The notes beneath the pieces are model-generated. The model saw only the letters and a program-made list of their open reading frames with translations. It searched no databases and was not told the DNA's origin. Position numbers and translations under genes: made by a program. Below, one piece after another: positions 1 to 10,126 of a DNA stretch of 35,669 bases (positions are counted from its first letter, which is position 1; the number at the start of each line of letters is the position of its first letter). Source of the DNA: Scleroderma bovista (Eukaryota > Basidiomycota > Agaricomycetes > Boletales > Sclerodermataceae); assembly GCA_037178675.1 (NCBI GenBank), contig JAYMGJ010000735.1, positions 1 through 35,669 on the forward strand, given 5' to 3'.

Positions 1-549
1 CCGAGGAAATCCCAGCAACCCGCGGTTGCAAGGTGAGTTGGGGATCTATATTAGTCGGATCTCCAGTGATCGGAATACTTGCCACTTCCCTGTCTCGGCA
101 CCGTCATGACCAGCGACAGTGCGTCCAGAGCATCCACTGCATGAAATGGCTGTATATACCGACCTGGTTCTCCATGAATGAACATCTTTTCATGTTCTCG
201 ACTGTGCGGTTAAGATTGCGGTGCACCGACCACCTGAATTTTTGTGGAGTCGGAAAAAAAAAAAAATCAGTAACATTATTCAGCGCAAATATTTAGTGAG
301 ATGGGGAGAGTGACTAAATCCGAACTTAAAGTCGTCCCGTAAACTCTCTCTGACCCATTCAGCTGGGTTGGCCTCAATCCCCAGTCCAGCCCCTCTGGCT
401 CTTACTTAAATTCCTCCTTGCTTGTTTCTTGGCCGTTTTTCCTCATCGATCCCCTCTCTTCCATTCGCCGTCCCTTCTGTGTCCCGGCGGTGTACCATAC
501 TGTATACTATTATTGGTCCTCGCCCTACCGAAGCCGTGCCATCTTCAGC
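1..549. other. Upstream region and 5' leader of the WC-2-like gene
   Basis: No gene can be supported here. There is a 13-A run near 251-267 and a pyrimidine-rich stretch at about 400-480, the kind of CT-rich leader common before fungal start codons. The first ~30 bases could be the end of an upstream gene, but no protein is recognisable. Short open frames on both strands have no coding character. Confidence 0.4.
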
Positions 550-3082
550 ATGAGCTTCCTCACGGTGCCGTCGCAACGAGGCTTGATCAATGTAACCCAG
601 CAAACCTTGACTGACCTCTCTTCCGTACATAACCAAACAGGCAGATCGCATTTGCCCCTTTCTTCCTTTCAAGGGTACCCTCAACCATCCATGCCGTCCA
701 CCTCCTTTTTACCATCCATGCCAGACGATCCGATGGCCCATCTCCCAAAGTTAGGAGAAACTCGCTGTTGTGAGTACCCCTCTCTGTCCTAGCGATGAAC
801 ATATTGTCTTCCGCCAGTCCGCCTCCCGATCGTCCCCCCTTGCGACCATTGCGGAACCGTGCACTCATGTTTTTTCGATTACAGACTGGTCCTTGTTATC
901 ATCAGACCTCACCTTCATCTATCTGGATCCCGTCCTTGCGAGCCATCTAGAAGATCAGGCCACTTTGCTCATCGGAAAGTCTCTTCTGTCTTTTGTTCAT
1001 CCTGACGAACAACACACCGCGCGCACCGACCTGGCAGACGCGCTCGAGCAGAAAACCATGCATGGCAGTGTAACAAGGTCCGTCCGCCTCATTTCAATGC
1101 ATTTCAGGTACTTAGATTTCCCCCTTTTCAGGGTGCGATACTGTCGGCTCTCCAGGGTCCGCCGTCTTCTTGGGTATCCTGGGCAAAGTCCATCCTGGAG
1201 TGAGGCTGACAAAATCGGCACCGATGATTACTACATGCCCGTCGATATCGTGATCAGCTGGGCTGCCGAAGGTCTCGTATTGTGTTTTATCCATGCAGTT
1301 GATGATCTCTGTCCTGCGGATAACGGCGAGCACTACAAGACGTCCTGGGCCAGCTGGTGTGGAACACCTTCGATGACCCCTACACAATTGCACCTTCTTT
1401 ACCAACGGCTCCAATGCTCCTGTCCGCAGCCAGGCGTGCTCAGCAAGGTCTTCCAGATCTTGACCAATTCCAGCCATCAGGATCACAGGCTTATACTCAG
1501 CTGGCCACCAGACGCCAGTCATGAGTACTCCAACAAGCCGTCCGCAAAAGATTTTGCGAGGCGCGCGGAAGGTGTCTTTCCACCCGCACACGATAGCAGC
1601 GCCAAAACCAGCTGCACCAAGAGGTGGAGGATCGGTGGCACAATGCCTGCGATTAATGGAGAAGTAGAGAGCGTCTTCATTCCTCATGGTTTGTGCTTTG
1701 CTTGGCGTCACACCATGCGTTTCTTACGGTCAACGTAGGCACAATCATGTTTGCCTGTCATACGATTCAGTCCAGCCCCCGTAATGGTGGTGGAACTCCG
1801 TCTCATCCGCAGTACGCTCCGCGACCACACGAGGGTCATGTAGCCCCCTCCGCCCAACACCCTTACGATATCTCACCAAATTCTTATACTTTACCACCCG
1901 TTTCTGCGCCCGCTCCATCTTATACTCATTTTAGTGGTTCTCTTGCATCCCAGTATCCACCCCAACCTTGGTCCGGTCACCCGGAGTCATCTTCGCTACT
2001 GAATTACAACAGGTGGACAGCCAACGGCAGTCCAACAAACCCGATGGCTCCGCTATCCGCGTCGTGCCCCGTTCGCGAATCGCCATACGGAATACCGTCT
2101 CCAGGCAGGCAGGCCGAATCACCAACATTTGGCGACCTGCGTGGGCCACAGCAGGGCTATCAGACTACAACCAGCCCAAATCTGGACTATATAGACAGGC
2201 GAGCCGAAATTCCCGCACTGTCGAGCATTGCCCCAGATATCGTGCCACCTCCTCGCCATCGTGTGAGCCCGGGTGCGGCCCGCGAAACGTTGGGTCGTAC
2301 TAGCAATCGGCCAGTCGGTGTTTCAAGGTGCACCAGTTGCAAGGTAACGTCGAGCCCTGAATGGAGAAAGGGACCCACTGGCAAGAAAGAACTTTGCAAT
2401 GCGTACGTGGTTTTTTTTTATTGCGTGAGACAGACAATTTCCTGACCGGGTGGTGTGGCTCAGGTGTGGCCTCCGCTACGCCCGCTCTCGTGCGAAGAAA
2501 GAGGGACACGTGGCTGGGGGGCAGCGCCGAAAGAAGGAGAAATCGACGTCGTTGGGTGTCAAACAAGAACCTATTCAGTCTCAATCTTCGCCAATAGCGA
2601 TTGCCGGTGCCACCACCCGATCTAGCGCATTTGAAAGCGGCTCGGTTGGCTCCGCCTCTGGCAGCGAAGCGTACTCTCAGCACAGTCCGGTGGCTACGGA
2701 GGGCTCACCGTCGCCTCCTACAGGCAGCATTAACTTTGTACATTATTCGCATCCTGCTCCCCAGCCTCCGCGCGGCGTCCAGCCCAGGAACGAGCGACGT
2801 GCATCGTTCATTCCCCCTACCTCCTTCCAGCCATCTCCACTCGCCAACCAATCGCCGCACCGTGGCTATAGGGGAAACGAAGAGGCAACCGCCCTTCCTT
2901 CGCGTTTGGGGCCGTATGGTACTTATGTCAGTTCGACTGCCTCTGCGAATACGTCGCCAGCGGGAAGTCTCACGCCGTTACCCTCGCATGAGCGAGAGCG
3001 GGCCGATGACAGATACATGCCTTCCCCTGCTGGATCCTCGGATGTAAAATACGAGCGATTCACCATGGCGATGCAGCGCTAG
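550..3082 (+). CDS. wc-2: White-collar-2-like PAS / GATA zinc-finger transcription factor
   Basis: Probable partner of the blue-light receptor WC-1 in the nuclear white-collar complex that activates light-responsive genes. Exons inferred from splice sites: 550-769, 885-1077, 1132-1688, 1739-2402, 2464-3082, giving exactly 750 codons. A PAS-like domain starts near residue 75 (FVHPDEQ, RVRRLLGYP, VLCFIHA). A GATA finger of the white-collar class (C-X2-C-X18-C-X2-C, C521/C524/C543/C546) contains TSSPEWRKGPTGKKELCNAC and is split by the last intron exactly inside the CNAC motif, after which CGLRYARSRAKKEG resumes. The rest is Ser/Pro-rich and probably disordered. There is no LOV-type flavin motif (GRNCRFLQ), as expected for WC-2 rather than WC-1. 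ATG 550 is the first in-frame start. Family assignment is firm; the symbol follows the Neurospora name. Confidence 0.92.
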
Positions 3083-3758
3083 GCACTGACGACATGATTT
3101 AAACAAAACTGCTATTTTGTCAACGAGATTTATTTTCCTGTCTGTGTGTCGTGAGTTCCAGTGTGTTAGCGTATGCCCGTGTTTACTCTACAGTCCTATT
3201 CTATAAGACCCATGTCTCATCCGATGATCATCCCTTTCAACCGGACCTTTCCAAACAAAAATAGTATTCAGGTAGTTCTGAAAATGTATTTCTATCCTAC
3301 TGGCCCTATAATAAAATACGAGCAACGTGGTCAAACGGATGTGGTGGGTCGTCGAGACGGTATCATTTGGACGACTTGAATGTATGATCGAATTGATTTG
3401 ATGGTCGTTCCTCGAGGCTTCGACAAGGTAAGGGTCATGCGAATTTTGTGGATAAGTCCGTTCTCGAGTCTGATGAAGCTGTTAGACGAGGACGACCACG
3501 CAATATCGGCTCTGGTCTGAGCCCGACATCGTCGAGCAAGTGCAAGTGCGAAGTACATAAACACGAGGTGTCGGGTATTTCGTCCCGCGTTCTCGTGAGC
3601 ATTATCGTAGTGTACAGCCACCAAAGCGTATCGAGACGGCTTAGTGCCCCGTTTACATAACTCGGGGTGGAAACAACCACGTCCCCCACATTTCCGCCAA
3701 GTGACTTACGGGGAACCTAGAAGATCCATTTGGTCGACCATCGTTGGTGGCACTCGGC
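3083..3758. other. Intergenic region, WC-2-like 3' end to SDS22 promoter
   Basis: About 675 bp with no supportable gene. It should hold the 3' untranslated region of the upstream gene (a T-rich stretch follows the stop at 3110-3135, and an AATAAA-like element lies near 3309) and the SDS22 promoter. Several short open frames on both strands overlap each other and show no domain or splice logic. Confidence 0.45.
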
Positions 3759-5336
3759 ATGCCTATCATGTCGCAATCGACCGTCATTGACAACGCGGAC
3801 GGGTCAGGCGCTGCTAAAGAGACCGTTGCGGCGAACGAACGGTAAGCGAGTGGCTTCGACGACATTACTCAATCCATTCATCATCGTGCGTGGTGGGCTG
3901 CCACAGGCCATGTGCCAGGGTGCTATTACCATCTAATGACCACACTGACGCTGATGATCGCGACGATGAAGCCGCCGATGGCGAGCGCACGGGGGACATC
4001 GAGGGGGACGGAGACGAGGACGACGAAGACTTTCTGAAGGATTTCCCTGACGAGACGAACGTAAGTAGCGGCTCATCCCCGCGTTCGTGCCACAACTATT
4101 GTTTTGCGGGTTTCTAGGATTTGGAGCTCCAACATTTACGGATCACGTCGCTAGCCCCTCTGAGGCTGCAGCGGTTTGCACCACACCTTTCACGGCTATC
4201 CCTCAGACAAAATTCAATAACTGAGCTCGACCACGAAATTTTTTCCACGCTGACCGAGTTGGAGGAACTGGACCTCTACGACAACAAGATAAAACATGTG
4301 GGCGAGGCGCTAAACCGACTAACTTCCCTCTGGTGGGCACGCAGCGTGGTTGCAAGGGTGCCAGTGGAAACTCAGTCTTTGTGTCTTTCAGGTCGCTGGA
4401 TCTTTCGTTTAACCTGCTACGGGAAATACCAGAGACGCTGTCCCATTTGACGTCTTTGAAGTCGGCGTACTTTGTGCAGAATCGCATATCACACATTGCC
4501 GGGTTGCAAAGCATCGGTGCGACACTGACCAATCTTGAGTTGGGGGCAAACAAGATTAGGGTGGACATCGCATTTGCCTCGAGAAATGATTTATTGATGT
4601 GGTTTTGTTTCTTTCTAGCGCATAGAAGGCCTCGATGCCTTGGTCAATCTTGAGCAACTCTGGCTGGGCAAGAATAAGATCACTCAACTCGAGGTAAGGT
4701 CACTGTCGACGTGTTGTTCATGCGAAACTGATGGGTGCACAGAACTTGGATAGTCTAAAGCAGCTCAGACTTTTATCCATCCAATCCAACCGGATAACCA
4801 AGATAGAAAATCTTGAAAAGCTGGAAAATCTTGAAGAGCTGTATCTCAGCCACAATGGTATACAGAAACTCGAGGGGCTAGAACACAATGTAAGGTTAAC
4901 AATATTCTAGCGGCTGTATTCTGACAAGTGCCTTCAGGCGAAGTTAAACACACTAGACGTTGGGGCCAACTACGTTGCAGCCATCGAAAACATATCCCAT
5001 CTCACATCCCTAGCGGAGCTCTGGGTGGGTCCATTGTTCACATCAAAAAGAAACCTTTGTTGACCAGGTTATTTCCGCCACTCAGTTGAACGGGAACAAG
5101 ATCCCCGATCTCAATGCCCTAGAACCCCAGCTTAAGCATTTGTGGTCGCTGCAGACGATATATCTCGAGGGAAATCCGTGTCAAGAAGCTGAAGGGGTGA
5201 ACTATCGAAGAAAGATAATGCTTGCACTTCCTCAGCTGACACAGATTGATGCAACGTGTGTACTGGTTTGACGGCTGTGTCAGACCTGGAACTGACATAA
5301 TCTTTGTTCAGCTATACTAGTGCAAGCATGCGGTGA
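3759..5336 (+). CDS. sds22: Protein phosphatase 1 regulatory subunit SDS22 (leucine-rich repeat)
   Basis: SDS22/PPP1R7 binds the PP1 catalytic subunit and is needed for its maturation and mitotic function in the nucleus and cytosol. Nine exons: 3759-3841, 3919-4060, 4118-4332, 4392-4560, 4619-4693, 4743-4889, 4938-5024, 5086-5255, 5312-5336, totalling 370 codons plus stop. The acidic N-terminus (GDGDEDDEDFLKDFPDETN) is followed by about eleven SDS22-type 22-residue repeats: RLSLRQNSITEL, ELDLYDNKIKHV, SLDLSFNLLREIP, NLELGANKIRRIEGLDAL, LWLGKNKITQLE, LSIQSNRITKIENL, ELYLSHNGIQKLEGLE, TLDVGANYVAAIENI, and the C-terminal LRR cap with YLEGNPCQ, YRRKI, LPQLTQIDATY. Length is normal for fungal SDS22. 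Start could be 3759 or the second Met at 3768. Exon 2 could also start at 3907, adding four residues. Confidence 0.93.
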
Positions 5337-5809
5337 GCCTTTGGGACGGTGAGCGCTTTCGGCTTGTCATTGTAGCTGTTAAGATAGCAACGACGTGCAG
5401 TTACATGCGATGCTCATATCGCATGAATGTTAAATTAGACTCCTTTTATGGCGTCGAGGACGAAGATATATATCTTCGCAACAGTCGTATCATAGCAGTA
5501 CGTGTAAGGTCGTCCTTACAGCAGACTGAGCCATGCAGAACGAACTTGGAAAGATGGTCGTTCATTTAGAAGGATCGAATCTCAGGCTCCGCAACTGCAT
5601 CCACCTGTAAAATATATCAGATTGATCAAATTCAGTCGTGACTTTCTCGACACTTGCCCCCTCCCTCCACCTTTTCTTACGACATAATTTTGGTGACTTC
5701 ACGGAACGCTGGACAAGAAGCGGTCAGGCTTTCGATCCGTGAATTGCAATGTGGCGTGTGGAGAAATTATGTAAGATTATATGGAGGGGTTGGCCATATA
5801 TAGTCAACC
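5337..5809. other. Intergenic region after SDS22 with TATA-like box
   Basis: No gene seen. It contains the SDS22 3' region and, at 5794-5802, a CATATATAG element 8-15 bases before the ATG at 5810, which is close for a TATA box. A CT-rich stretch lies at about 5650-5680. Confidence 0.35.
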
Positions 5810-7129
5810 ATGTCTATCACTGAGCACGACAGTAACCTCCATGATTACAGCGCCGTAGATTCCAGCCAGCCAGACAACTGTCGCTGTCCTTCATGACCAT
5901 GCAAATATGTCAGGTCTCTCGCTGAGTCGCGCATTCCAACCGAAAGACCCAAGCAAGATGCAGAAATAGTGCAATGTTGGATCGCCCAGCGATGGAACGT
6001 CTTGCTACAAGATGCCGTAGCAACCGCGAGGCTCATAGCAAATGATGATAGCGAGTACTATGACATAAACACCCATCTGAGCTGGCAGCATGCCGTGGTG
6101 CGCATACGCCCGCCATCTCTTCCCGTACGTTACAGCGTGCAATTGTGACGTTCTCCAAAGAGACCGATGAAGAGCTGGCGTCCCCCGAGATCCCGGAGGC
6201 CATCCGGGCACAGCTTAACGTCAGTTGAGACTACCGGACACACTCGCACGAATACGTCTACTGCTTCGAAGGCGGTGACGAAACTCGTGACAAGGCCAGA
6301 CTGCACCTACCTGGCATTGATGCCATGCAGACGATCCCTGCGGGACGATAACTGACGAGACAAAGAAGGCACCACGTCGCAAGGCGATGGCGAAGGCACT
6401 GGCCAGCAATATCCTAAGTTTTGTGGTAGGCACTATTTGTACTCCTCAGCATTCATAATACTAATGCCACCAGACAAAGGCGCGCGACGACGAGCGGTAT
6501 TTGGGGTTATGGCGCTCCTCGACGAGGACTGTACAATAGATGTAAGCTGATAGTCCGTGGCTTTCGCGTTCAAGCTGCACGAACACAGCAGTAACCCAAA
6601 GATGCTGGAATTGGCTATTTATCCTGAGACATAGTGCGACGCGTGCAAGGCGGCTGACATGATCTGCACGGGGTCCGAAATGGTTGCGTCACGTTGTGCC
6701 ATGTGCCGCACCCGTAAGAACAAAATGCTCCAACGCGACCCCGCTGGACATAAGGTGAGCGTTTTCATAGACACACGGTCTAGTATTATGTTACGGCAAA
6801 TTAGGGTAAGGCAAGCAACAAGCGCACTAAAGTTGCGAATGGTCTATCGGGTAATTCAGAACAGTACCAGGGTCTCCTCTTCGTCTCTGCGCTCCCCTAC
6901 GCAAACGTTCGCGGCAGCAGAATATCCGTGCAGCCTGTCAATTGCCTCCCATTTGCGTCGTGCGTCCGAGGACTCCCCATTCGAAGGCCTTCAACATCAA
7001 ATGCAGACGCTGATCAACCGAAATGCTTACATCCTTCCTCAGGCCGAGTTTAGTGCTACAGAAACTGAATTGTTCACAGGTATGGTGGAGGTCCAGTGCA
7101 GGGTAGACCGTTTGTCACAGAGGAAGTGA
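5810..7129 (+). pseudogene. Decayed hypothetical gene with a cysteine-rich segment
   Basis: Function unknown. A leader ATG (5810) opens a short frame. A long frame then runs from about 5915 to 6355 with clear protein character (IVQCWIAQRWNVLLQDA, THSHEYVYCFEGGDETRDKA) but contains TGA at 6146-6148, TGA at 6227-6229 and TAA near 6353. Next a shifted frame reads TDETKKAPRRKAMAKALASN up to a splice donor at about 6424. After further introns a Cys-rich block at 6641-6755 reads CDACKA, ICTGSEM, RCAMCRTRKNK, a spacing that resembles a small zinc-binding or nucleic-acid-binding motif. Reading frames after 6810 disagree with each other. Several TGA codons sit where Trp or Arg would be natural. Best read as a recently decayed member of an uncharacterised fungal family; an odd but active splice pattern cannot be excluded. 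Confidence 0.55.
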
Positions 7130-7320
7130 GCAGCATTTGTACTGTAAACCGATGGACCGAAGCATACGCGCCCTTGTTGTAACTTAAACACAATATGTTT
7201 GTACTATTTCTTGAGCAGTACTTTCCCTTGCACTTTATGTAAGCAAAGTGTTGCCACGCGATTGGCCAATTTCACTTCACACACCGACTATAACCACAAA
7301 TTATACCCACACACTGCACA
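7130..7320. other. Promoter region of the CCDC174-like gene
   Basis: Short gap of 191 bp with no gene. It contains a CCAAT-box-like sequence in inverted orientation (ATTGG at 7261-7265) about 55 bp before the start codon, and a short A/C-rich leader (CACACACTGCACA) directly before ATG 7321. Confidence 0.35.
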
Positions 7321-8781
7321 ATGGCACCCACGAGCAAGGGAAAGGTTGGAGGCGTCAGCGTAGGGTCTTTCTTTGAGTTGAAATCCGAACTCGCAAAACA
7401 AGCAGATGAATTCTCAAGAAACAAAGCCATTAGCGGCCCCAAGTATGTTGTCGGTGAAACTAAGAAGAACAAGGTATGCATGTTGACATACACACCCAAA
7501 TTTCCCACAGAGCCCACTGAAATACGGCGTTTATGTATCTAGAAGTCGACAGTATGGACGCGATCTAACAAGGGAATTGAATCCCGAGCAAGACGAGATA
7601 TCGAACTGGAAGACGTCAGCAAGGTGACAGTGGAATCAGCTCGGGCTGCGCTTGAGCGCAAAGCTCAGCTATACGAGAAGCTTCGGAAGGGAAAGTCGGG
7701 TGGCATCAGCGAGCAGCAATATGATGCATTATTGGTTGACGTGAGTGCAGCTGGGCTACTCGGACAATGTATATGTGCTGATTTTCTACGTGTGTTGGGT
7801 CAGTTTGATTCCAAAGACGTAGATCACTACGAATCTGATAGCGACGGTGTTGATGAATCCGCCACTGTTCCCCGGGCCTCGGAACATGATGTGAGTGTGG
7901 CCTATTACTATTAGTGACCCTGGTGTGACTATTTTTTTTTGGTTTCACAGGACGATCCCATCATAGAATACGAGGACGAATTCGGTCGCATACGAACCTC
8001 ACGCAGATCTGAAGTGCCCCGACATCTGTTACCCACATCCAAAGATCAAGAAATAGAAGACGAGTAAGTCGCTACTGTCACTATCTCCAAGCTTCTAGCG
8101 TTAACGACGATCTTTCAGCGACGTCATATGTGCGTATATGCAGGGTTTTCTATCACATACGACTGATTCCTGATGTGGATCACAGATAACCCTGTCAACT
8201 TCTTCCCCGTTTATGAACCTTCTGTAGAACGTGTCAAGGCTGTGGAGGAGGAGCTTATCGATGCGCAAACACGCCCTGACACACACTATGACGCAGCAAA
8301 AGAAGTCCGTACCAAGGGTGCGGCTTTCTATCAGTTCTCTGCGGACGAGGAAACCAGGAAGCAGCAGATGGAAGAACTGCGGTCGGCGCGTGAGGAGACG
8401 AAGCAGACGCGAGAGGATGTGGGTGCTGTGGATGTACGACCCGGTGAGGTGGAGGGTATGCGTGCCGATGAAACAAGTTCTACTAATCGGGCCCTTGAGA
8501 AACGCAAGAGGGAAATAGAAAATAGACGGGCCTTGCTCGAGGCGAAACGCAAGAAACTGAAAGTTGATGGGAATACTCCACCTTCGCAGCCAATGCCGGA
8601 ACCGCAGACACCCCCCGTTTTCAACCAAGCTACTGATCCTTTCGCTGCACTTGAAACCCAGATATCTAAACCACCGTCACGAGAATCCAAAGCAGCAATT
8701 CGCTCGAATGTAGCCAGCACCGTGGATGCCGATGCCTTTCTTGCTCAGCTCGAGCAAGAAGTACTGAAGAAGCAAAAATAG
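7321..8781 (+). CDS. CCDC174-type coiled-coil protein (DUF4078 family)
   Basis: Homologue of coiled-coil domain-containing protein 174, a nuclear RNA-processing-associated protein in animals; role in fungi not established. Exons: 7321-7473, 7543-7740, 7804-7890, 7951-8063, 8119-8129, 8186-8781, giving 385 codons plus stop. Conserved order matches the family: N-terminal SVGSFFELKSELAKQADEF; VWTRSNKGIESRARRDIE; coiled-coil RAALERKAQLYEKLRKG; an LVDF block split by an intron; EYEDEFGRIRTSRRSEVP; the DUF4078-like VRTKGAAFYQFSADEETRK with RKQQMEELR; and a basic Glu/Lys/Arg coiled coil RALLEAKRKKLK. The fifth exon is only 11 nt, required to keep the frame (reads DDVIYNPVNFFPVYEPS across the joins). 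C-terminal ~90 residues are low complexity. No lesions. The identification rests on motif order rather than a search. Confidence 0.85.
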
Positions 8782-9471
8782 AGCCCGATTGATACACAAT
8801 GTAAGTTGTGATAGGCATTCCTCAATTTTTACTTTTTCAGTTAAAACTAGTCACTCCAGGCACAGCAGATTTCCTGCCTATGATGCTGCTTATTTGCTAC
8901 TTAGGGTTATACCCACATTCCCGACAACGAGAACATCGTCTCTCTGCAGTGTCACGTCTATATGCATTGTCGTCAAGAGCCCTTCACTGCAGTTGGTTCT
9001 TATTGTGTTGATGTTTGGATATATGCCGACCAAAAGGCGAGATTGTCTTTTGATCATACAGAATGTGGCACGCATAGGCACGAGATCGAAAGCATCCCGC
9101 GAGGACTTGGATGATTTACTGGACATGCAAAGGTTGGAACAAATGATAGGCTATCCGAAGCAAATACTGTTATTCCATCTACCAGATTCTTCTCAACTCT
9201 GCTACTTTTACAGAATCTTCTTGGGTGATGAATGATATTGTCACCGGCTTGGCACTACACTCCATGGCACTACTAGTCTCAATAAACTCTCTTCATATCT
9301 TTATTGACAAAATCAAGTAAGGTATGGATCAAAAATGGGTGCATTTTCCACCTTATAAACAAGGTGATATTGGACAATGGTCATTGTAGTGTTAAGATGG
9401 AATGGAAATAAATTGGCTGACTACACTGGAATAGCTCAGATACAAATAGATATCATGGCACAGTCATGTTA
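8782..9471. other. Gene-poor stretch between CCDC174-like gene and retroelement relic
   Basis: No gene can be defended. A possible polyadenylation signal AATAAA lies at about 9281-9286. Open frames exist on both strands at 8789-9235 (+) and 8890-9126 (-), but neither has a recognisable domain or splice structure. From about 9300 the base composition turns AT-richer, matching the mobile-element territory that follows. Confidence 0.4.
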
Positions 9472-9924
9472 TGTAGACACAGTAGATTCTGTTGACAAGA
9501 AAGTATGATTATATCTTATCTTAATCTAATCTTGGAGATTTCCAGAGATCACAGTTACATGTGATTCGGAGTAGTGTCAACCGGATTACTGGTAGATCAC
9601 ATGACTGGCTCCACAAGATAGCTGGAACTATCACATGCAAGGCACGTTACAGGCATGTTTCCAGATAACTACGTTTATGGAAACTGCACCTACTACATAT
9701 GGGAATATGGTGAAATAGGCGAGAATAATACTTATCTACGCACAGACCATGTACCACAGGTATATATACCTTGTAGGATATACCATGTAGTTCTAGTTCA
9801 ATACAGTTCAACTGTTCTCTCATTACTCGCTACTTCATACACAACTCAACTTCAAGAACCAGCTACTAGCTATCAAGGTATGCTTGCGCTACCCCGTTGC
9901 TGTTGCCCCAATTTTGTTGCTACA
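9472..9924 (+). repeat. Probable 5' LTR of Copia relic 1
   Basis: Inferred LTR. It ends in CTACA immediately before a primer-binding site identical to that of the second Copia element in this window, and the best matching left end is TGTAG at 9472, giving a 5-bp inverted terminus. It contains TATATA at about 9762-9768. No second copy of this LTR is visible in the window, so the left border is a guess based on the terminal inverted motif; the right border is well supported. Confidence 0.4.
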
Positions 9925-9938
9925 GGTTATGAGCCCTG
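9925..9938 (+). other. Primer-binding site, tRNA-iMet anticodon-arm type
   Basis: GGTTATGAGCCCTG is complementary to CAGGGCTCATAACC, the anticodon arm of initiator methionine tRNA. Priming by a half-molecule of tRNA-iMet is known for Drosophila copia and Ty5. The same 14 bases follow the LTR of element 2 at 13104. Confidence 0.7.
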
Positions 9939-10126
9939 TCTAAGGCCATACCAGGAAGCATATGGCAGTTCTGTCTTTGTCACTGTCTCCTGCTATGAAC
10001 CTTAGGCAGCTTGTAGCTGAAGTTCTTCATGAGTTACCATTTGTTTTTGCCATGATATCTCTTACAGTATATTCATTTGTGTTTTGGTTTGAACACTGGA
10101 GATAAAATTACATTGCCACACTTTTT

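Noticed and set aside
8890..9126. - strand frame with a faint Sm/LSM-like ending (RDDVLVVGN)
   Set aside because: No Sm1 motif in the expected place, no workable exon structure upstream; similarity is too weak to call a gene.
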